The notes: generated by a model not told the origin, from the letters alone. Shown: positions 47,544 to 57,527, numbered from the stretch's first letter. The stretch: 64,000 bases of DNA from Hallella multisaccharivorax DSM 17128 (GCF_000218235.1 NZ_GL945017.1:1726376-1790375); one strand, 5' to 3'. Numbers and translations: made by a program.

Positions 47544-48497
47544 ATGATGAGTAATACGCCGCAACCTTTAATCTCATTTATCGTCACAACCTATAATCTG
47601 CCAGTTGTCATGCTACGTGAATGCCTTGAAAGCATCGCGTCTCTGTCCCTATCGCCTCAGGAAAGAGAGGTAATTATTGTAGATGACGGGTCCGACTTCT
47701 CTCCCGTCAACGAGATGACAGAGATTCTTAACGACATCATCTTTATCCGACAACCCAACCGAGGACTCTCCATAGCACGTAATATTGGCTTAAGTCTCGC
47801 AAAAGGAAAGTTCATACAGTTTGTTGATGGCGATGACTGCCTCATTGACGCGCCCTATGAGCATTGTCTGGACATCATCAGATATAAAGAGCCTGTCGAC
47901 ATGATCATGTTTCTTACATCAAACTTACGAAACCAGCCAACCGACTTTACATTTAACGGTCCTATCTCTGGGGAAACGTACATGACTAACGAAAACCTCA
48001 GAGCGGCAGCTTGTGGTTATATCTTTCGAAAGAGCAGGATGGGAGAATTGAGATTCACTCCCGGCATCTACCATGAAGATGAAGAGTTTACTCCCCAACT
48101 CGTGCTTAAGATGCGCAATATTTACTGTACCTCAGCCAAAGCCTATTTTTACAGAGAAAGAAAAGGCTCTATCACGCATACGGATAATGAAAAGGAGAAA
48201 AACAAACGGCTTACGGACATCTTAAAAGTCATTCTGCATCTCAATGACATTGCAGCTCATGGCGATCCGGCCCATCGTGAATCAATGGAACGGCGTGTGG
48301 CACAGTTGTCAATGGATTTTTTAGTCAATGTCATCCGCATGACGAAGAGCCGCCAACAGCTTCTCAAAGCCATTGAACTGCTCAAAGAGCACTCTCTCTA
48401 TCCACTGCCAGACAAGAAGTACACGACAGAGTATGTCATTTTCAGATACATGATACAAAAGCGTGCCGGGCAACTCATACTTATTGCCACGCTGTAA
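47544..48497 (+). CDS. Glycosyltransferase family 2 protein
   Basis: GT-A fold transferase of 317 aa that uses a nucleotide sugar. The N-terminal half has the GT2 features SFIVTTYNLPV, EVIIVDDGS (first Asp pair) and GKFIQFVDGDDCL (DxD-type metal site). The C-terminal part is helical and less conserved. Two ATGs (47544, 47547) are adjacent. It is paired with a second glycosyltransferase 22 nt downstream, probably for a surface polysaccharide or glycan; the acceptor is unknown. Confidence 0.88.
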   Translation: MMSNTPQPLISFIVTTYNLPVVMLRECLESIASLSLSPQEREVIIVDDGSDFSPVNEMTEILNDIIFIRQPNRGLSIARNIGLSLAKGKFIQFVDGDDCLIDAPYEHCLDIIRYKEPVDMIMFLTSNLRNQPTDFTFNGPISGETYMTNENLRAAACGYIFRKSRMGELRFTPGIYHEDEEFTPQLVLKMRNIYCTSAKAYFYRERKGSITHTDNEKEKNKRLTDILKVILHLNDIAAHGDPAHRESMERRVAQLSMDFLVNVIRMTKSRQQLLKAIELLKEHSLYPLPDKKYTTEYVIFRYMIQKRAGQLILIATL

Positions 48498-48519
48498 TCA
48501 CAAGAGCCAAGGGGGAGAC

Positions 48520-49614
48520 ATGAAGATCTTGCTAATAGGAGAATACAGCAATGTACACGCAACCCTTGCTGAAGGACTGCGACAATTAGGCCATTCGGTG
48601 ACCGTTGTCAGCAATGGGGATTTCTGGAAGAATTATCCGAGAGACATTGATGTCAGCAGAGAAAAAGGAAGATGGGGCGGATATCAATTATCATTGAAAA
48701 TTGCCTCCATCCTGCCTAAACTCAGAAACTACGATACCGTTCAACTCATCAATCCCTTGTTTTTTGAGCTGAAGGCGAAGCATATTCCACCTCTATACAA
48801 ATATCTGAGAAATCATAATCGCAAGATCGTGCTCGGTGCCTTCGGGATGGACTATTACTGGGTACATGAGAACATTACGCGGCTCCCACTACGATACAGC
48901 GACTTCAATATCGGTCATCGACTGCGAAAAGATCACGAAGCGGCAATGTACATCAACGACTGGACAAGAACTGAAAAAGAGAGAGCCAACCAATTGATAG
49001 CTCAGGACTGTGATGCCATCGTTGCAGGACTCTATGAGTATTGGGTTGCCTACCAACCGGTTTACCCTACGAAAACATCATTCATCCCCTTCCCCATCAA
49101 ACTGAAAAAGGTACCGGAATCCTACTCTTTCTCTTATCCTTTGAGGCTATTTATCGGTATCAATCAGGAACGTAGTGTGTACAAGGGCACAGACATCATG
49201 CTAAAAGCCGCACAAAACATATCTGAAAAATATCCCGATAGAGCGCAGCTATTCATCGCAGAGAGCCTGCCTTTCCCTGAGTACACCAAGGCTATGCAGC
49301 AATCAGACGTGCTTCTCGACCAGCTGTACAGCTATACTCCCGCCATGAACGCATTGGAAGCAATGAGTCGTGGTATTATCGTGATAGGTGGAGGCGAGCC
49401 TGAAAACTACGACATTCTGAATGAGCATGAGTTGAGACCCATCATCAATGTAGAGCCAAACTACGACAGTGTCTATACACAGCTTGAGCGACTCATACTG
49501 AATCCCGATCTCATCCCGGCACTAAAACAACAAAGCGTGGAGTATATCCGCCGCCACCATGATTATATCAAGGTGGCAAAGCGATATGAACAGCTCTACA
49601 ACGCTATACATTAA
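48520..49614 (+). CDS. Glycosyltransferase (GT4-like)
   Basis: GT-B fold transferase of 364 aa. It opens with KILLIGEYSNVHATLAEGL and has a Rossmann-like donor domain at the C-terminus (LFIGINQERSVYKGTDIML and the EAMSRGIIVIGGGEPENYDIL acceptor/donor region). I choose ATG 48520, preceded by GGGGGAG at 48511-48517, rather than the in-frame ATG 48463 inside the upstream gene. Its 3' end overlaps the converging antiporter gene by 11 nt. Confidence 0.82.
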   Translation: MKILLIGEYSNVHATLAEGLRQLGHSVTVVSNGDFWKNYPRDIDVSREKGRWGGYQLSLKIASILPKLRNYDTVQLINPLFFELKAKHIPPLYKYLRNHNRKIVLGAFGMDYYWVHENITRLPLRYSDFNIGHRLRKDHEAAMYINDWTRTEKERANQLIAQDCDAIVAGLYEYWVAYQPVYPTKTSFIPFPIKLKKVPESYSFSYPLRLFIGINQERSVYKGTDIMLKAAQNISEKYPDRAQLFIAESLPFPEYTKAMQQSDVLLDQLYSYTPAMNALEAMSRGIIVIGGGEPENYDILNEHELRPIINVEPNYDSVYTQLERLILNPDLIPALKQQSVEYIRRHHDYIKVAKRYEQLYNAIH

Positions 49615-50569
49615 TCAACAACCAAACCATGTAACCACAGAAAGAAGTAACCAGAACACCGCCTTCCCAACGCTCAATACGGAATTTGGTAAATGAGAAA
49701 AGCCAAAGTAATACCATAGACACGACCATCACCGATAAGTCCACCATCGTAATGCCTTGAATATGCATCGGAGTTATAAGACCTGTCACACCAAGGATCA
49801 TCAAGATGTTAAAAACATTAGATCCCAAGACATTACCAATTGCGATTCCACTGTCTCCCTTTCTTGCTGCCACTACACTCGTCGCAAGTTCCGGCAGCGA
49901 TGTACCACCAGCAACAATAGTAAGGCCGATCACCGCATCACTGATGCCCCAACTATGTGCCAACGCTGAGGCGTTATCCACAAAGATATTTGATCCCAAG
50001 AGAAGGCCAACAAGCCCAACCAACAACAAGAAAAGTGCCTTACCGGCTCCTACTGGTTGTTCTGACGATTCTTTCTCCTGAGCATCACTTCGAGCACCAC
50101 GAAGCGTGATCCAAATAAAAGCAATAAAAACAGAAAACAACAATAATGCGTCTACCCGAGAAATAGTGTCATCAAGGGTCATCGCCATAAGCATGATAGA
50201 GGCAAGCACAGCGATGGGGATATCCTTCTTTACTGTAACTCGCTGAATGGCAATAGGTGCGACTAATGCAGCGACACCTACTATGAGTAGCGAATTGAAT
50301 ATGTTGCTACCAACGATGTTTCCCACGGCCAAGTCAGGCGTACCATGGACCGCAGAGACAAGCGAGACAAAGAACTCAGGCATAGACGTCCCTATAGCAA
50401 CAATGGTCAGTCCAATCACCATTTGTGAGACTCCAAGCTTTGTGGCCAGTCCAACTGCTCCATTAGTGAGCAAGTCTGCACTTTTCAACACACAGACTAT
50501 GCCGACAAGAAGAAGCAAAATTTGCGCCCACATCATCTCAGGGGCAAAAGAAAAGAGCAAATAATTCAT
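49604..50569 (-). CDS. Calcium/sodium antiporter (CaCA family, YrbG-like)
   Basis: Inner-membrane cation exchanger of 321 aa with about ten helices in two inverted halves. The alpha-repeat signatures are IGTSMPEFFVSLVSA and GGTSLPELATSVVAA, each followed by GNIVGSNIFN / GNVLGSNVFN. The ATG at 50569 is preferred over TTG 50572. A -7 element is at 50596-50603. Confidence 0.92.
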   Translation of the reverse strand: MNYLLFSFAPEMMWAQILLLLVGIVCVLKSADLLTNGAVGLATKLGVSQMVIGLTIVAIGTSMPEFFVSLVSAVHGTPDLAVGNIVGSNIFNSLLIVGVAALVAPIAIQRVTVKKDIPIAVLASIMLMAMTLDDTISRVDALLLFSVFIAFIWITLRGARSDAQEKESSEQPVGAGKALFLLLVGLVGLLLGSNIFVDNASALAHSWGISDAVIGLTIVAGGTSLPELATSVVAARKGDSGIAIGNVLGSNVFNILMILGVTGLITPMHIQGITMVDLSVMVVSMVLLWLFSFTKFRIERWEGGVLVTSFCGYMVWLLINV

Positions 50570-50595
50570 CAATCTCTCATTATATCTTTATTGTG

Positions 50596-50627
50596 CAAAG
50601 ATACAAAAACATCCATCATCACACAAT
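50596..50627 (-). promoter_or_regulatory. Promoter of the Ca/Na antiporter gene
   Basis: Minus strand: TATCTTTG (50596-50603), with ATTG (50624-50627) 20 nt upstream as a one-mismatch -33 element. Confidence 0.65.
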
Positions 50628-50674
50628 AAAAAAGTCACGAAAACAGCATCTACAAAACCACAAAAGCTGTATCT

Positions 50675-51268
50675 TCACATATCGAAGGCAAGCTGTCCAA
50701 GCTTGCTTTTAAGTTCCTCCGCCTTACTTCTCCTAATGGCAAGTGTGATAGAGCAATCGCTATCAAAGCGCTGGCTGACAATACGCGGCTGCAATTCCTT
50801 CACCACACGCATCACTCCATTCATCATAGGGTAAGTAAATTCATAGGTAATGGCCTCCTCAACTAGCCGCTCTTCTATGACCGCATGTTCAATAGCATCT
50901 ACAGCAGCCCTACGATAAGCGGCGATCAGACCGCCTGTACCCAAATTGACGCCACCGTAATAACGGACGACACAAACAAGAATATTCGTAAGATTATGGC
51001 TATTGATCTGCCCGAGAATAGGCTTGCCGGCAGTCGATGACGGTTCTCCATCATCATTCGCACGATATTCCTCACGGTCACTGCCAAGCATGTAAGCATA
51101 ACAACAATGGCGCGCATCATAATACTTTCTACGATAGCCGGCAATGAGCTCCATTGCCTCCTCAATAGTGTCAACATGATGTGCAAAGGCGAGGAACTTA
51201 CTGCGCTTCTCCGTGTAAAATCCCTCGCCTGTCTGTTCAGAGCTTATTGTCAGATAAGAATCTTCCAT
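50675..51268 (-). CDS. YigZ/IMPACT family protein
   Basis: A 197-aa protein of the UPF0029/IMPACT family, whose human/yeast members bind GCN1; the bacterial role is not established. The signature HCCYAYMLG, NDDGEPSSTAGKPIL and VVRYYGGVNLGTGGL are present, followed by a C-terminal EF-G-like domain. I choose ATG 51268; a TTG at 51286 overlaps the preceding stop. It is the last gene of the serC-serA-DUF1015 run. Confidence 0.9.
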   Translation of the reverse strand: MEDSYLTISSEQTGEGFYTEKRSKFLAFAHHVDTIEEAMELIAGYRRKYYDARHCCYAYMLGSDREEYRANDDGEPSSTAGKPILGQINSHNLTNILVCVVRYYGGVNLGTGGLIAAYRRAAVDAIEHAVIEERLVEEAITYEFTYPMMNGVMRVVKELQPRIVSQRFDSDCSITLAIRRSKAEELKSKLGQLAFDM

Positions 51269-51282
51269 CAAGTCCTTTCCTA

Positions 51283-52533
51283 TCAAGACAATTTATGTAT
51301 CACAAGTCCCGACCTGAGCTTAGGTTCAAACCAAGTAGCTTTAGGCGGCATGATTTTTCCGCAGTCGGCTATTCTCATGATCTGATCCATGGATACCGGA
51401 TAGAGCGCCAATGCCCAGCGCATTTCACCATCATCGACCCTACGCCTGAGCTCTTTCAAACCACGCAGTCCACCAACGAAGTCAACACGCTTGTCTGACC
51501 TCAAATCCTTGATACCCATGAGCTTGTCAAGGATAAGACGACTCGATATGTCTACATCAAGGCAGCCTATCGGATCATTGTCGTCATACGTTCCTGGACG
51601 TGCTGTCAAGCTGTACCAGTTACCGTCCAGATAGAGAGAAAACTCATGGCGATGACTTGGACGATACTCCTCAGATCCCATGAGCAGAACAACGAAGTCC
51701 TTCTCAAGCTCATTAAGAAACTCATCGTGCGTCAAACCATTTAGATCCTTCACCACACGATTGTAATCGAGAATAGTCAATTCACTGGCAGGAAAGCATA
51801 CAGCCATGAAGTAGTTGTACTCCTCCTTTCCCGTGTGATTAGGATCAGCCTTTGCCTTCTCATCAGCCACACGCACGGCAGCCGCCGAGCGATGGTGCCC
51901 GTCAGCGATATAGAGCGAGGGCATCTTGGCAAACTCATTGGTGATAGTATCAATGTCTTTCTTGTCACTAATCACCCAGAAGCGATGGCGGAAACCGTCC
52001 TCAGAAGCCACAAAATCATACTCCGGCGCTGTACGCGCATAGCGGGATATAATGTCGTTAAGCACCTCATTGTCAGGATAAGCAAAGAAAGCCGGACCCA
52101 CATTGGCGTCCGTAGCGAGTACATGCCGCATGCGGTCATCTTCCTTCTCACGCCGCGTGAGTTCATGACGCTTGATGATACCCTTATGGTAATCGTCGGC
52201 ATAGGCCGCTACGACTATTCCAAACTGCGTTTTCTCCGGAGAAAGCGACTGCGCATAGAGATAGTAATTCTCTTTGCTGTCCTGTTTCAACCATCCCTTG
52301 CTGAGAAACTTATCAAACTCCCTTTTCGCCACATCATAGACGCGTGGGTCATCAGATGCCACCCCTTCAGGGAAGTTGATTTCCGGCATATTGATGTGAT
52401 AGAAACTCATCTCATTATCACCGGCAGCCTGACGAGCCTCCTCCGAGGAGAGCACATCATATGGATAGCTCTCCACTTTCTCTACGAACTCTTTCGGTGG
52501 ACGTATGCCCCGAAATGGTTTTACTGTTGCCAT
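51283..52533 (-). CDS. DUF1015 family protein
   Basis: A 416-aa cytoplasmic protein of unknown function. The family opening VKPFRGIRPP, the YPYDVLSSEEAR segment and the central SLYIADGHHRSAAA are present; the latter resembles a nucleotide- or phosphate-binding site. It sits directly behind serA and serC, an association seen in Bacteroidota that suggests a link to serine or phosphorylated serine metabolism, not proven here. Confidence 0.88.
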   Translation of the reverse strand: MATVKPFRGIRPPKEFVEKVESYPYDVLSSEEARQAAGDNEMSFYHINMPEINFPEGVASDDPRVYDVAKREFDKFLSKGWLKQDSKENYYLYAQSLSPEKTQFGIVVAAYADDYHKGIIKRHELTRREKEDDRMRHVLATDANVGPAFFAYPDNEVLNDIISRYARTAPEYDFVASEDGFRHRFWVISDKKDIDTITNEFAKMPSLYIADGHHRSAAAVRVADEKAKADPNHTGKEEYNYFMAVCFPASELTILDYNRVVKDLNGLTHDEFLNELEKDFVVLLMGSEEYRPSHRHEFSLYLDGNWYSLTARPGTYDDNDPIGCLDVDISSRLILDKLMGIKDLRSDKRVDFVGGLRGLKELRRRVDDGEMRWALALYPVSMDQIMRIADCGKIMPPKATWFEPKLRSGLVIHKLS

Positions 52534-52561
52534 AAAATAATTAGTAATCGGTAATCAGTAA

Positions 52562-53479
52562 TTATTTGTTCACTTGAAACTTCGTACATCCGTCCTTGAA
52601 GAATGCGTTGATTTGATTAGCCGCTGCGATGCCTGCGTTAATGTTTGCTTCTGCCGTCTGTGCACCCATCTTCTTCGGTGTGGAGAAATATCGTCCGACG
52701 AACTGGCGGAAATCGCTGTCCTTGTCAGGCATAATGTCGGTGATATACTTCATATCCTCACGCTCGGCTAAAAGCTTCAGCAGCCCGTCCTCGTCAATGA
52801 CTTCCTTACGGGCGGTGTTAATGATGATACCGCCCTTCTTCATCAGGCCGGCCACCTCATAGTTAATGCTCTTGCGTGTCTCGTCGGTAGCAGGAATATG
52901 CAACGACACGATGTCGCAGGTCTTGAACAGATCATCGCGGCTCTTTACGGCATGTACACCCTGCGCCTCAATCTTGTCGGACGGCACAAACTCGTCGAAA
53001 GCATAGACATCCATATCGAATCCCTTGGCGATGCGCGCCACATTACGACCCACATTACCAAAAGCGAGGATACCAAGTTTCTTGCCCTTCAACTCTGATC
53101 CCGATTTTCCATTGAAGAAATTGCGTACGGTATAGACAAGTAGTCCAAAGACGAGCTCCGCCACTGCGTTAGAGTTCTGCCCTGGAGTATTCTCCACCAC
53201 AACACCTTTTTCCTTGGCATAAGCCGTGTCAATGGAGTCGTAGCCAGCACCCGCACGCACCACAATCTTCAGCTTCGGAGCAGCATCGAGCACTTCTTTC
53301 GTGATTTTATCTGAACGTACAATTATAGCATCAGCATCCTTCACGGCATCGAGCAGCTGTGCCTTGTCAGTATACTTCTCCAAGAGCACGACCTCGTGTC
53401 CCCCGGCCTCAGCAGCCTTCTTTATACCGTTTACTGCAGCGGTGGCAAACGGTTTCTCTGTAGCAACAAGTATCTTCAT
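52562..53479 (-). CDS. serA: D-3-phosphoglycerate dehydrogenase (short, Lys-type)
   Basis: NAD-dependent first enzyme of serine synthesis, 305 aa, without the C-terminal ACT regulatory domain. The NAD motif is GILAFGNVGRNVA (residues 136-148); the substrate arginine is in VVRAGAGYDSID and NTARKEVIDE is present. At the position of the catalytic histidine (TPH in usual SerA) it has TPK, Lys269. Such a His-to-Lys change is known from the Entamoeba/Bacteroidota-type short PGDH. No allosteric serine site is visible. It follows serC after 20 nt. Confidence 0.93.
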   Translation of the reverse strand: MKILVATEKPFATAAVNGIKKAAEAGGHEVVLLEKYTDKAQLLDAVKDADAIIVRSDKITKEVLDAAPKLKIVVRAGAGYDSIDTAYAKEKGVVVENTPGQNSNAVAELVFGLLVYTVRNFFNGKSGSELKGKKLGILAFGNVGRNVARIAKGFDMDVYAFDEFVPSDKIEAQGVHAVKSRDDLFKTCDIVSLHIPATDETRKSINYEVAGLMKKGGIIINTARKEVIDEDGLLKLLAEREDMKYITDIMPDKDSDFRQFVGRYFSTPKKMGAQTAEANINAGIAAANQINAFFKDGCTKFQVNK

Positions 53480-53499
53480 GGTTGTCTTTAATTAGATGG

Positions 53500-54567
53500 T
53501 TAATGATTAGCCTCAAACTCCTGCATGCACTTCACGAGAGCATCAACGCCTTCCATAGTCTGGGCGTTGTAGCAGCTTGCGCGGAATCCGCCCACCGAAC
53601 GGTGTCCTTTGATACCGACCATACCCTGCGAAACAGCGTAGTCGAGGAAAGGCTTCTCCAATTCTTTATACTCATCGTTCATCACGAAGCAGATGTTCAT
53701 CAGCGAACGGTCCTGAGCATCCACTGTGCCACGGAAGAGCCGGTTGCGGTCAATCTCACCGTAAAGCACTTTGGCACGTTCCTTCGCACGGCGATCCATC
53801 TCTTTCACGCCACCCTGAGCCTTGACCCAGCGCATCGTCTCAAGGAGAGAGTAGATAGGAACTACCGGCGGCGTGTTGAACATAGAGCCCTTCTCCACGT
53901 GTGTGCGGTAGTCAATCATCGTCGGCAACTCGCGCGGAGCCTTGCCCAACATGTCATCCTTGACAATAATGACAGTCACGCCTGCCATAGCAAGATTCTT
54001 TTGTGCACCGGCATAGATGGCTGTGTACTTCGACACATCCACCGGCCGGCTCATGATGTCTGACGACATGTCAGCGATGAGAGGCACGGGTGCATCGATA
54101 TCTCTGCGAATCTCAGTACCGAAGATCGTATTGTTCGTTGTGATATGAAGATAATCAAGATCACCAGGAATCTCGAAATGATGCGGCAGATGGGTATAAT
54201 TGTCAGCAGCTGACGAGGCCACCTCGACGACCTCACCGAAATACTTTGCCTCTTTGAGGGCTTTCTTTGCCCAAGTACCGGTATTGACATAGCCGGCCTT
54301 CTTAATGAGGAAGTTAGCGGGAATCTGCATGAACTGGAGACTGGCACCGCCTCCAAGGAAGATAACTGAATAACCCTCCGGCATGTCAAGGAGCTCCTTG
54401 ATCAGTGCCACAGCCTCATCCACAACAGGCTGAAAATCCTTGGCGCGATGGCTGATCTCCATCAGGGAAAGACCAGAACCATTGAAGTCGAGAATCTGCT
54501 TTGCCGTGTTTTCGATGACTTCACGCGGGAGCATAGAGGGGCCTGCATTAAAATTGTACTTCTTCAT
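53500..54567 (-). CDS. serC: Phosphoserine aminotransferase
   Basis: PLP enzyme converting 3-phosphohydroxypyruvate to phosphoserine, 355 aa. The opening [22 protein letters not shown] (PLP phosphate loop), the Lys region [16 protein letters not shown] and the C-terminal [15 protein letters not shown] are all present. First gene of the serC-serA-DUF1015-yigZ run, with a consensus promoter at 54615-54646. Confidence 0.97.
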   Translation of the reverse strand: MKKYNFNAGPSMLPREVIENTAKQILDFNGSGLSLMEISHRAKDFQPVVDEAVALIKELLDMPEGYSVIFLGGGASLQFMQIPANFLIKKAGYVNTGTWAKKALKEAKYFGEVVEVASSAADNYTHLPHHFEIPGDLDYLHITTNNTIFGTEIRRDIDAPVPLIADMSSDIMSRPVDVSKYTAIYAGAQKNLAMAGVTVIIVKDDMLGKAPRELPTMIDYRTHVEKGSMFNTPPVVPIYSLLETMRWVKAQGGVKEMDRRAKERAKVLYGEIDRNRLFRGTVDAQDRSLMNICFVMNDEYKELEKPFLDYAVSQGMVGIKGHRSVGGFRASCYNAQTMEGVDALVKCMQEFEANH

Positions 54568-54614
54568 ATCTTTTATTTTTAAAAGGTTTGAGATATATGT
54601 CTAAGTTCTGGGTG

Positions 54615-54646
54615 CAAACCTAATCATTTATTTCGACATGAGCAAA
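54615..54646 (-). promoter_or_regulatory. Promoter of the serC operon
   Basis: Minus strand: TTTG (54643-54646), 20-nt spacer, TAGGTTTG (54615-54622). No leader peptide or terminator lies between it and serC. Confidence 0.85.
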
Positions 54647-54741
54647 TTATTCATACAAAAATTGATACTTATATCTCTAAACAAAGGATAAATTTTGTAA
54701 ATATACCGTTTTTATACCCTTGTGTGCCCTAACAACACATT

Positions 54742-56067
54742 CTATTCTTTCATCACTTCGACCTTTGTGCGGTTACCTTTCAATTTCGCACCCTGCACGT
54801 TCTTCAGTACAGAGTGCAACTTACGGTTGTCAACGGCTGCGTAAGCATAATAGTCAAAGATATCGACGCGTCCGATCTCCGAGCCTTTCAGACCTCCGCT
54901 CTTGCAAAGGAAACCGACGACATCTCCTTTTGAGACCTTATCCTTCTTGCCTTTGCCGATGTAGAGCGTAGCCATACGCGGTGCTGCCGGCGCTGGCAAC
55001 GTCTCAGGGAAAGCGAAATCCATTGTGAGGGCATCGACATAATCGGGCAACGTATCGTCTTCATTCAATATGAAAAAGGTCTCACCAGTCTTATCCCAAC
55101 GCGCTGAGCGCCCGATGCGGTGGGTATAGTCTTCCTCGGTCTCCGGAAGATGATAGTGCACAATATTTCTCACGTCAGGTATGTCCAGTCCCCTACTGCC
55201 TAAGTTGGTGCTCACCAATACGTTAGCACTGCCGTTGGCAAAGCGGTAGATGGCCTCCTCACGCTGTCGTTGGTCAAGTCCTCCATGATAAGCGGAGACG
55301 AAGAAACCTCTTCCGGCAAGAAAGGCAGCCGTCCGCTCCACACTGTCACGATAGTTGAGGAAGACAATGGTACTCTCTGCACCGAAACAGCACAGTAAGT
55401 CGGCAAGCGTCCGCAGTTTGTCCTTATCAGGACTGTGAACGATTTTGACTCGGATGCGGTCGGGAGCCTCATCACTGCCTCTGAAATCGACCATTCGAAA
55501 GCCCTTTGGCGAGAGTGCACCATTAGCACGCTCGTCACCAGCCATATCTGTAGCCGAAAGAAAGATACGCCTTGCCTGCGATGGCATACGGTCCACGGCA
55601 CGGTTCATCTCATCGGCAAAACCCATCTGCAAGCATTTGTCAAACTCGTCGATAACCAGCCATCTCACGCTGCCTGCATCGATATTTCCCTTGTCCAAAT
55701 GGTCGTTGAGACGCCCTGGAGTAGCAAAAAGCACATGTGGCTGTATCTTCCTTATCTCCCGATGCTCGTCCATCGCCGGTCGCCCGCCATGGCATGCATA
55801 GCCACGAATGCCTACTTTCAAGCCAGCCAACACGCCGGCCGACTGAATGGCCAGTTCTCTTCCCGGCACGATGACAACAGCCTGAAGATCATCCGATGAA
55901 GCATCGATGAGCTGGCTCAGCGGAAGCAGATAAGCAAGTGTCTTGCCACTTCCTGTGGGACTGAGCACTTCCACATTGTCTGCACTTTGAATAATGGCCT
56001 CACTCGCCGCCTGCTGCATCGGGCTTAGGGAAAGGCCCAGACGGGTTGTTATCTGCTGTATGTCCAT
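54742..56067 (-). CDS. DEAD-box RNA helicase, DbpA-like
   Basis: ATP-dependent RNA helicase of 441 aa, probably in ribosome assembly. Motifs: SPTGSGKTLAYLLPL (I), VIDEFDKCLQMGF (II, DEFD rather than DEAD), LSATDM (III), STNLGSRGLDIPDV (V) and HRIGRSARW (VI). The C-terminal 75 residues form a DbpA-type RNA-binding domain (TLYIGKGKKDKVSKGDVVGF), which in E. coli targets 23S hairpin 92. The DEFD variant looks like a normal subfamily feature. Confidence 0.9.
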   Translation of the reverse strand: MDIQQITTRLGLSLSPMQQAASEAIIQSADNVEVLSPTGSGKTLAYLLPLSQLIDASSDDLQAVVIVPGRELAIQSAGVLAGLKVGIRGYACHGGRPAMDEHREIRKIQPHVLFATPGRLNDHLDKGNIDAGSVRWLVIDEFDKCLQMGFADEMNRAVDRMPSQARRIFLSATDMAGDERANGALSPKGFRMVDFRGSDEAPDRIRVKIVHSPDKDKLRTLADLLCCFGAESTIVFLNYRDSVERTAAFLAGRGFFVSAYHGGLDQRQREEAIYRFANGSANVLVSTNLGSRGLDIPDVRNIVHYHLPETEEDYTHRIGRSARWDKTGETFFILNEDDTLPDYVDALTMDFAFPETLPAPAAPRMATLYIGKGKKDKVSKGDVVGFLCKSGGLKGSEIGRVDIFDYYAYAAVDNRKLHSVLKNVQGAKLKGNRTKVEVMKE

Positions 56068-56081
56068 TGATTACGAAACGA

Positions 56082-56813
56082 TTAGTTCTTCAGTGAGTAT
56101 GTGACTGTTGTCACGACCCTCACAACCTTGATCCAGGGCGTATTGGCATCACGGTCATCGATAGAGAACTGTCCCTGGTCTGCCTCTACGATCTTGTTAA
56201 GCTGCGACTTGCTGTTCTTGGCAAACTGCTGTGCTGTCTGCTCCGCGTTTTCTATTGCCTCCGTCATCATCTTTGGCTTCATCTCCTTAAACGATTTCAG
56301 GCTGTAGGTCACCTGTGGCGCGTCATAGTCGGCCGCTACAATGGCAACGCCCTGCTTGAGCAACTCACCCTGCCGCATGATAAGGCTCCGCACACGGTCT
56401 ACGTGTGACGAGTTGACGGTGATGACGAGCGTCACGTTGTAGCGGTAAGGATGGTCATTGTTGCTGTACTGCTCAGCTGTCAGGTCGATGACCTTCGGCG
56501 CATTAACCGTGATTTCACTCTCGCTAATGCCGTTGGCAAGGAGGAAATGCTTGATGGTCTGTTGCTTGTGGGCAATGCGGTCGTAGAGCTCCGGCAAATC
56601 GTCGCCAAGCTCTTTGGACAGGATAGGCCACGTCACCTTATCGGCTTTCACCTCTTTCTCTGCCAGTCCCTTAACCGTCACCTTGCGGTCTTTCTCCGTA
56701 AAGTTGTCCATGCCTGCCTTAAGACACAGACCCATCACAATGATACCCGCGGCAAGAATAGCCGCACTCAACAACTTGTCTTTCATAATATCCGTGTTAT
56801 TGAACATCCACAT
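56082..56813 (-). CDS. SIMPL domain (DUF541) protein
   Basis: A 243-aa protein anchored by one N-terminal hydrophobic segment (about residues 14-32) with the remainder a DUF541/SIMPL domain (VTVKGLAEKEVKADKVTWPI and the C-terminal AEQTAQQFAKNSKSQLNKI). Function unknown; members are periplasmic or outer-membrane proteins. The ATG at 56813 directly abuts the stop of the upstream gene, which favours coupled translation; ATG 56786 (MKDKLLSA) is an equally reasonable start and gives a more typical signal sequence. Confidence 0.8.
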   Translation of the reverse strand: MWMFNNTDIMKDKLLSAAILAAGIIVMGLCLKAGMDNFTEKDRKVTVKGLAEKEVKADKVTWPILSKELGDDLPELYDRIAHKQQTIKHFLLANGISESEITVNAPKVIDLTAEQYSNNDHPYRYNVTLVITVNSSHVDRVRSLIMRQGELLKQGVAIVAADYDAPQVTYSLKSFKEMKPKMMTEAIENAEQTAQQFAKNSKSQLNKIVEADQGQFSIDDRDANTPWIKVVRVVTTVTYSLKN

Positions 56814-57485
56814 TTAATGATCAGCCCCGCTGATGACCTCATCCATTCTCTGAAACAACAGAAGAGGTTTGTCCTTCAAGTCCTTAGCATCTATTGTTTC
56901 AATGAAACTGACCAGTGCAGGATAAGCGCTAAATTCTGCCTTGAGCGTCTGACGGCGTTTATCGGTCAGCTTGCCGCCCGCCTTGCAGATGACGTGCGCT
57001 TCTGTCATACCCGGCACAAAATAGACGACCCGTTGCCCCCGAATGGCATCAAAAACCATATATGTAGAGACTTTCTTACCCTGAAAGAGACGCATCATGA
57101 AGACGCGGTGCCCTGGAATGTCGGCTGAGTCGCCGGCATAGCACAGGTTCACTTTCAAGGGCAGCCATGTCATGTGCATGGCTTTCTCCTCATCGCCAAA
57201 CCACGTGACGACACTGTCCACGTCCGCCTCGTTCCATTTGTTATTTTTGGCGAAGAGCCCCGTGTTATAGCCTTTGATTGCTACAAAGTCGTCCGTCGAA
57301 CTGAATAGCGGAGAATTGATGTAATGTGCATGCATGGCAGGGTTCATCAGAAAGCCGCTGCAAACAGAATCGACAGAGAGGTAGACCCGCGCCTGCACCA
57401 AATCGTTTGAATAATGACGTTTCCTTTCCTGAGCTTGTGAACTCAAGTACAACAAGGTGAGACAAAGAAGGAAGAGTGTTCTCAT
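56814..57485 (-). CDS. Hypothetical secreted protein
   Basis: A 223-aa protein with a clear signal peptide (LLCLTLLYLSSQAQ, cleavage near residue 19). The remainder is soluble and lacks recognisable enzymatic motifs. I do not recognise the family. Its stop is immediately followed by the start of the SIMPL gene, so the two are probably expressed together in the envelope. A TACCTTTG -7 element lies at 57528-57535. Confidence 0.65.
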   Translation of the reverse strand: MRTLFLLCLTLLYLSSQAQERKRHYSNDLVQARVYLSVDSVCSGFLMNPAMHAHYINSPLFSSTDDFVAIKGYNTGLFAKNNKWNEADVDSVVTWFGDEEKAMHMTWLPLKVNLCYAGDSADIPGHRVFMMRLFQGKKVSTYMVFDAIRGQRVVYFVPGMTEAHVICKAGGKLTDKRRQTLKAEFSAYPALVSFIETIDAKDLKDKPLLLFQRMDEVISGADH

Positions 57486-57527
57486 GGCCTACATAGTTTA
57501 AAAGGGGATTTATAAATTGATATTCTA

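Noticed and set aside
54742-56067. DEFD in helicase motif II as a mutated active site
   Set aside because: The two acidic residues needed for ATP hydrolysis (Asp-Glu) are present and the following sequence is regular, so this looks like a normal subfamily variant.
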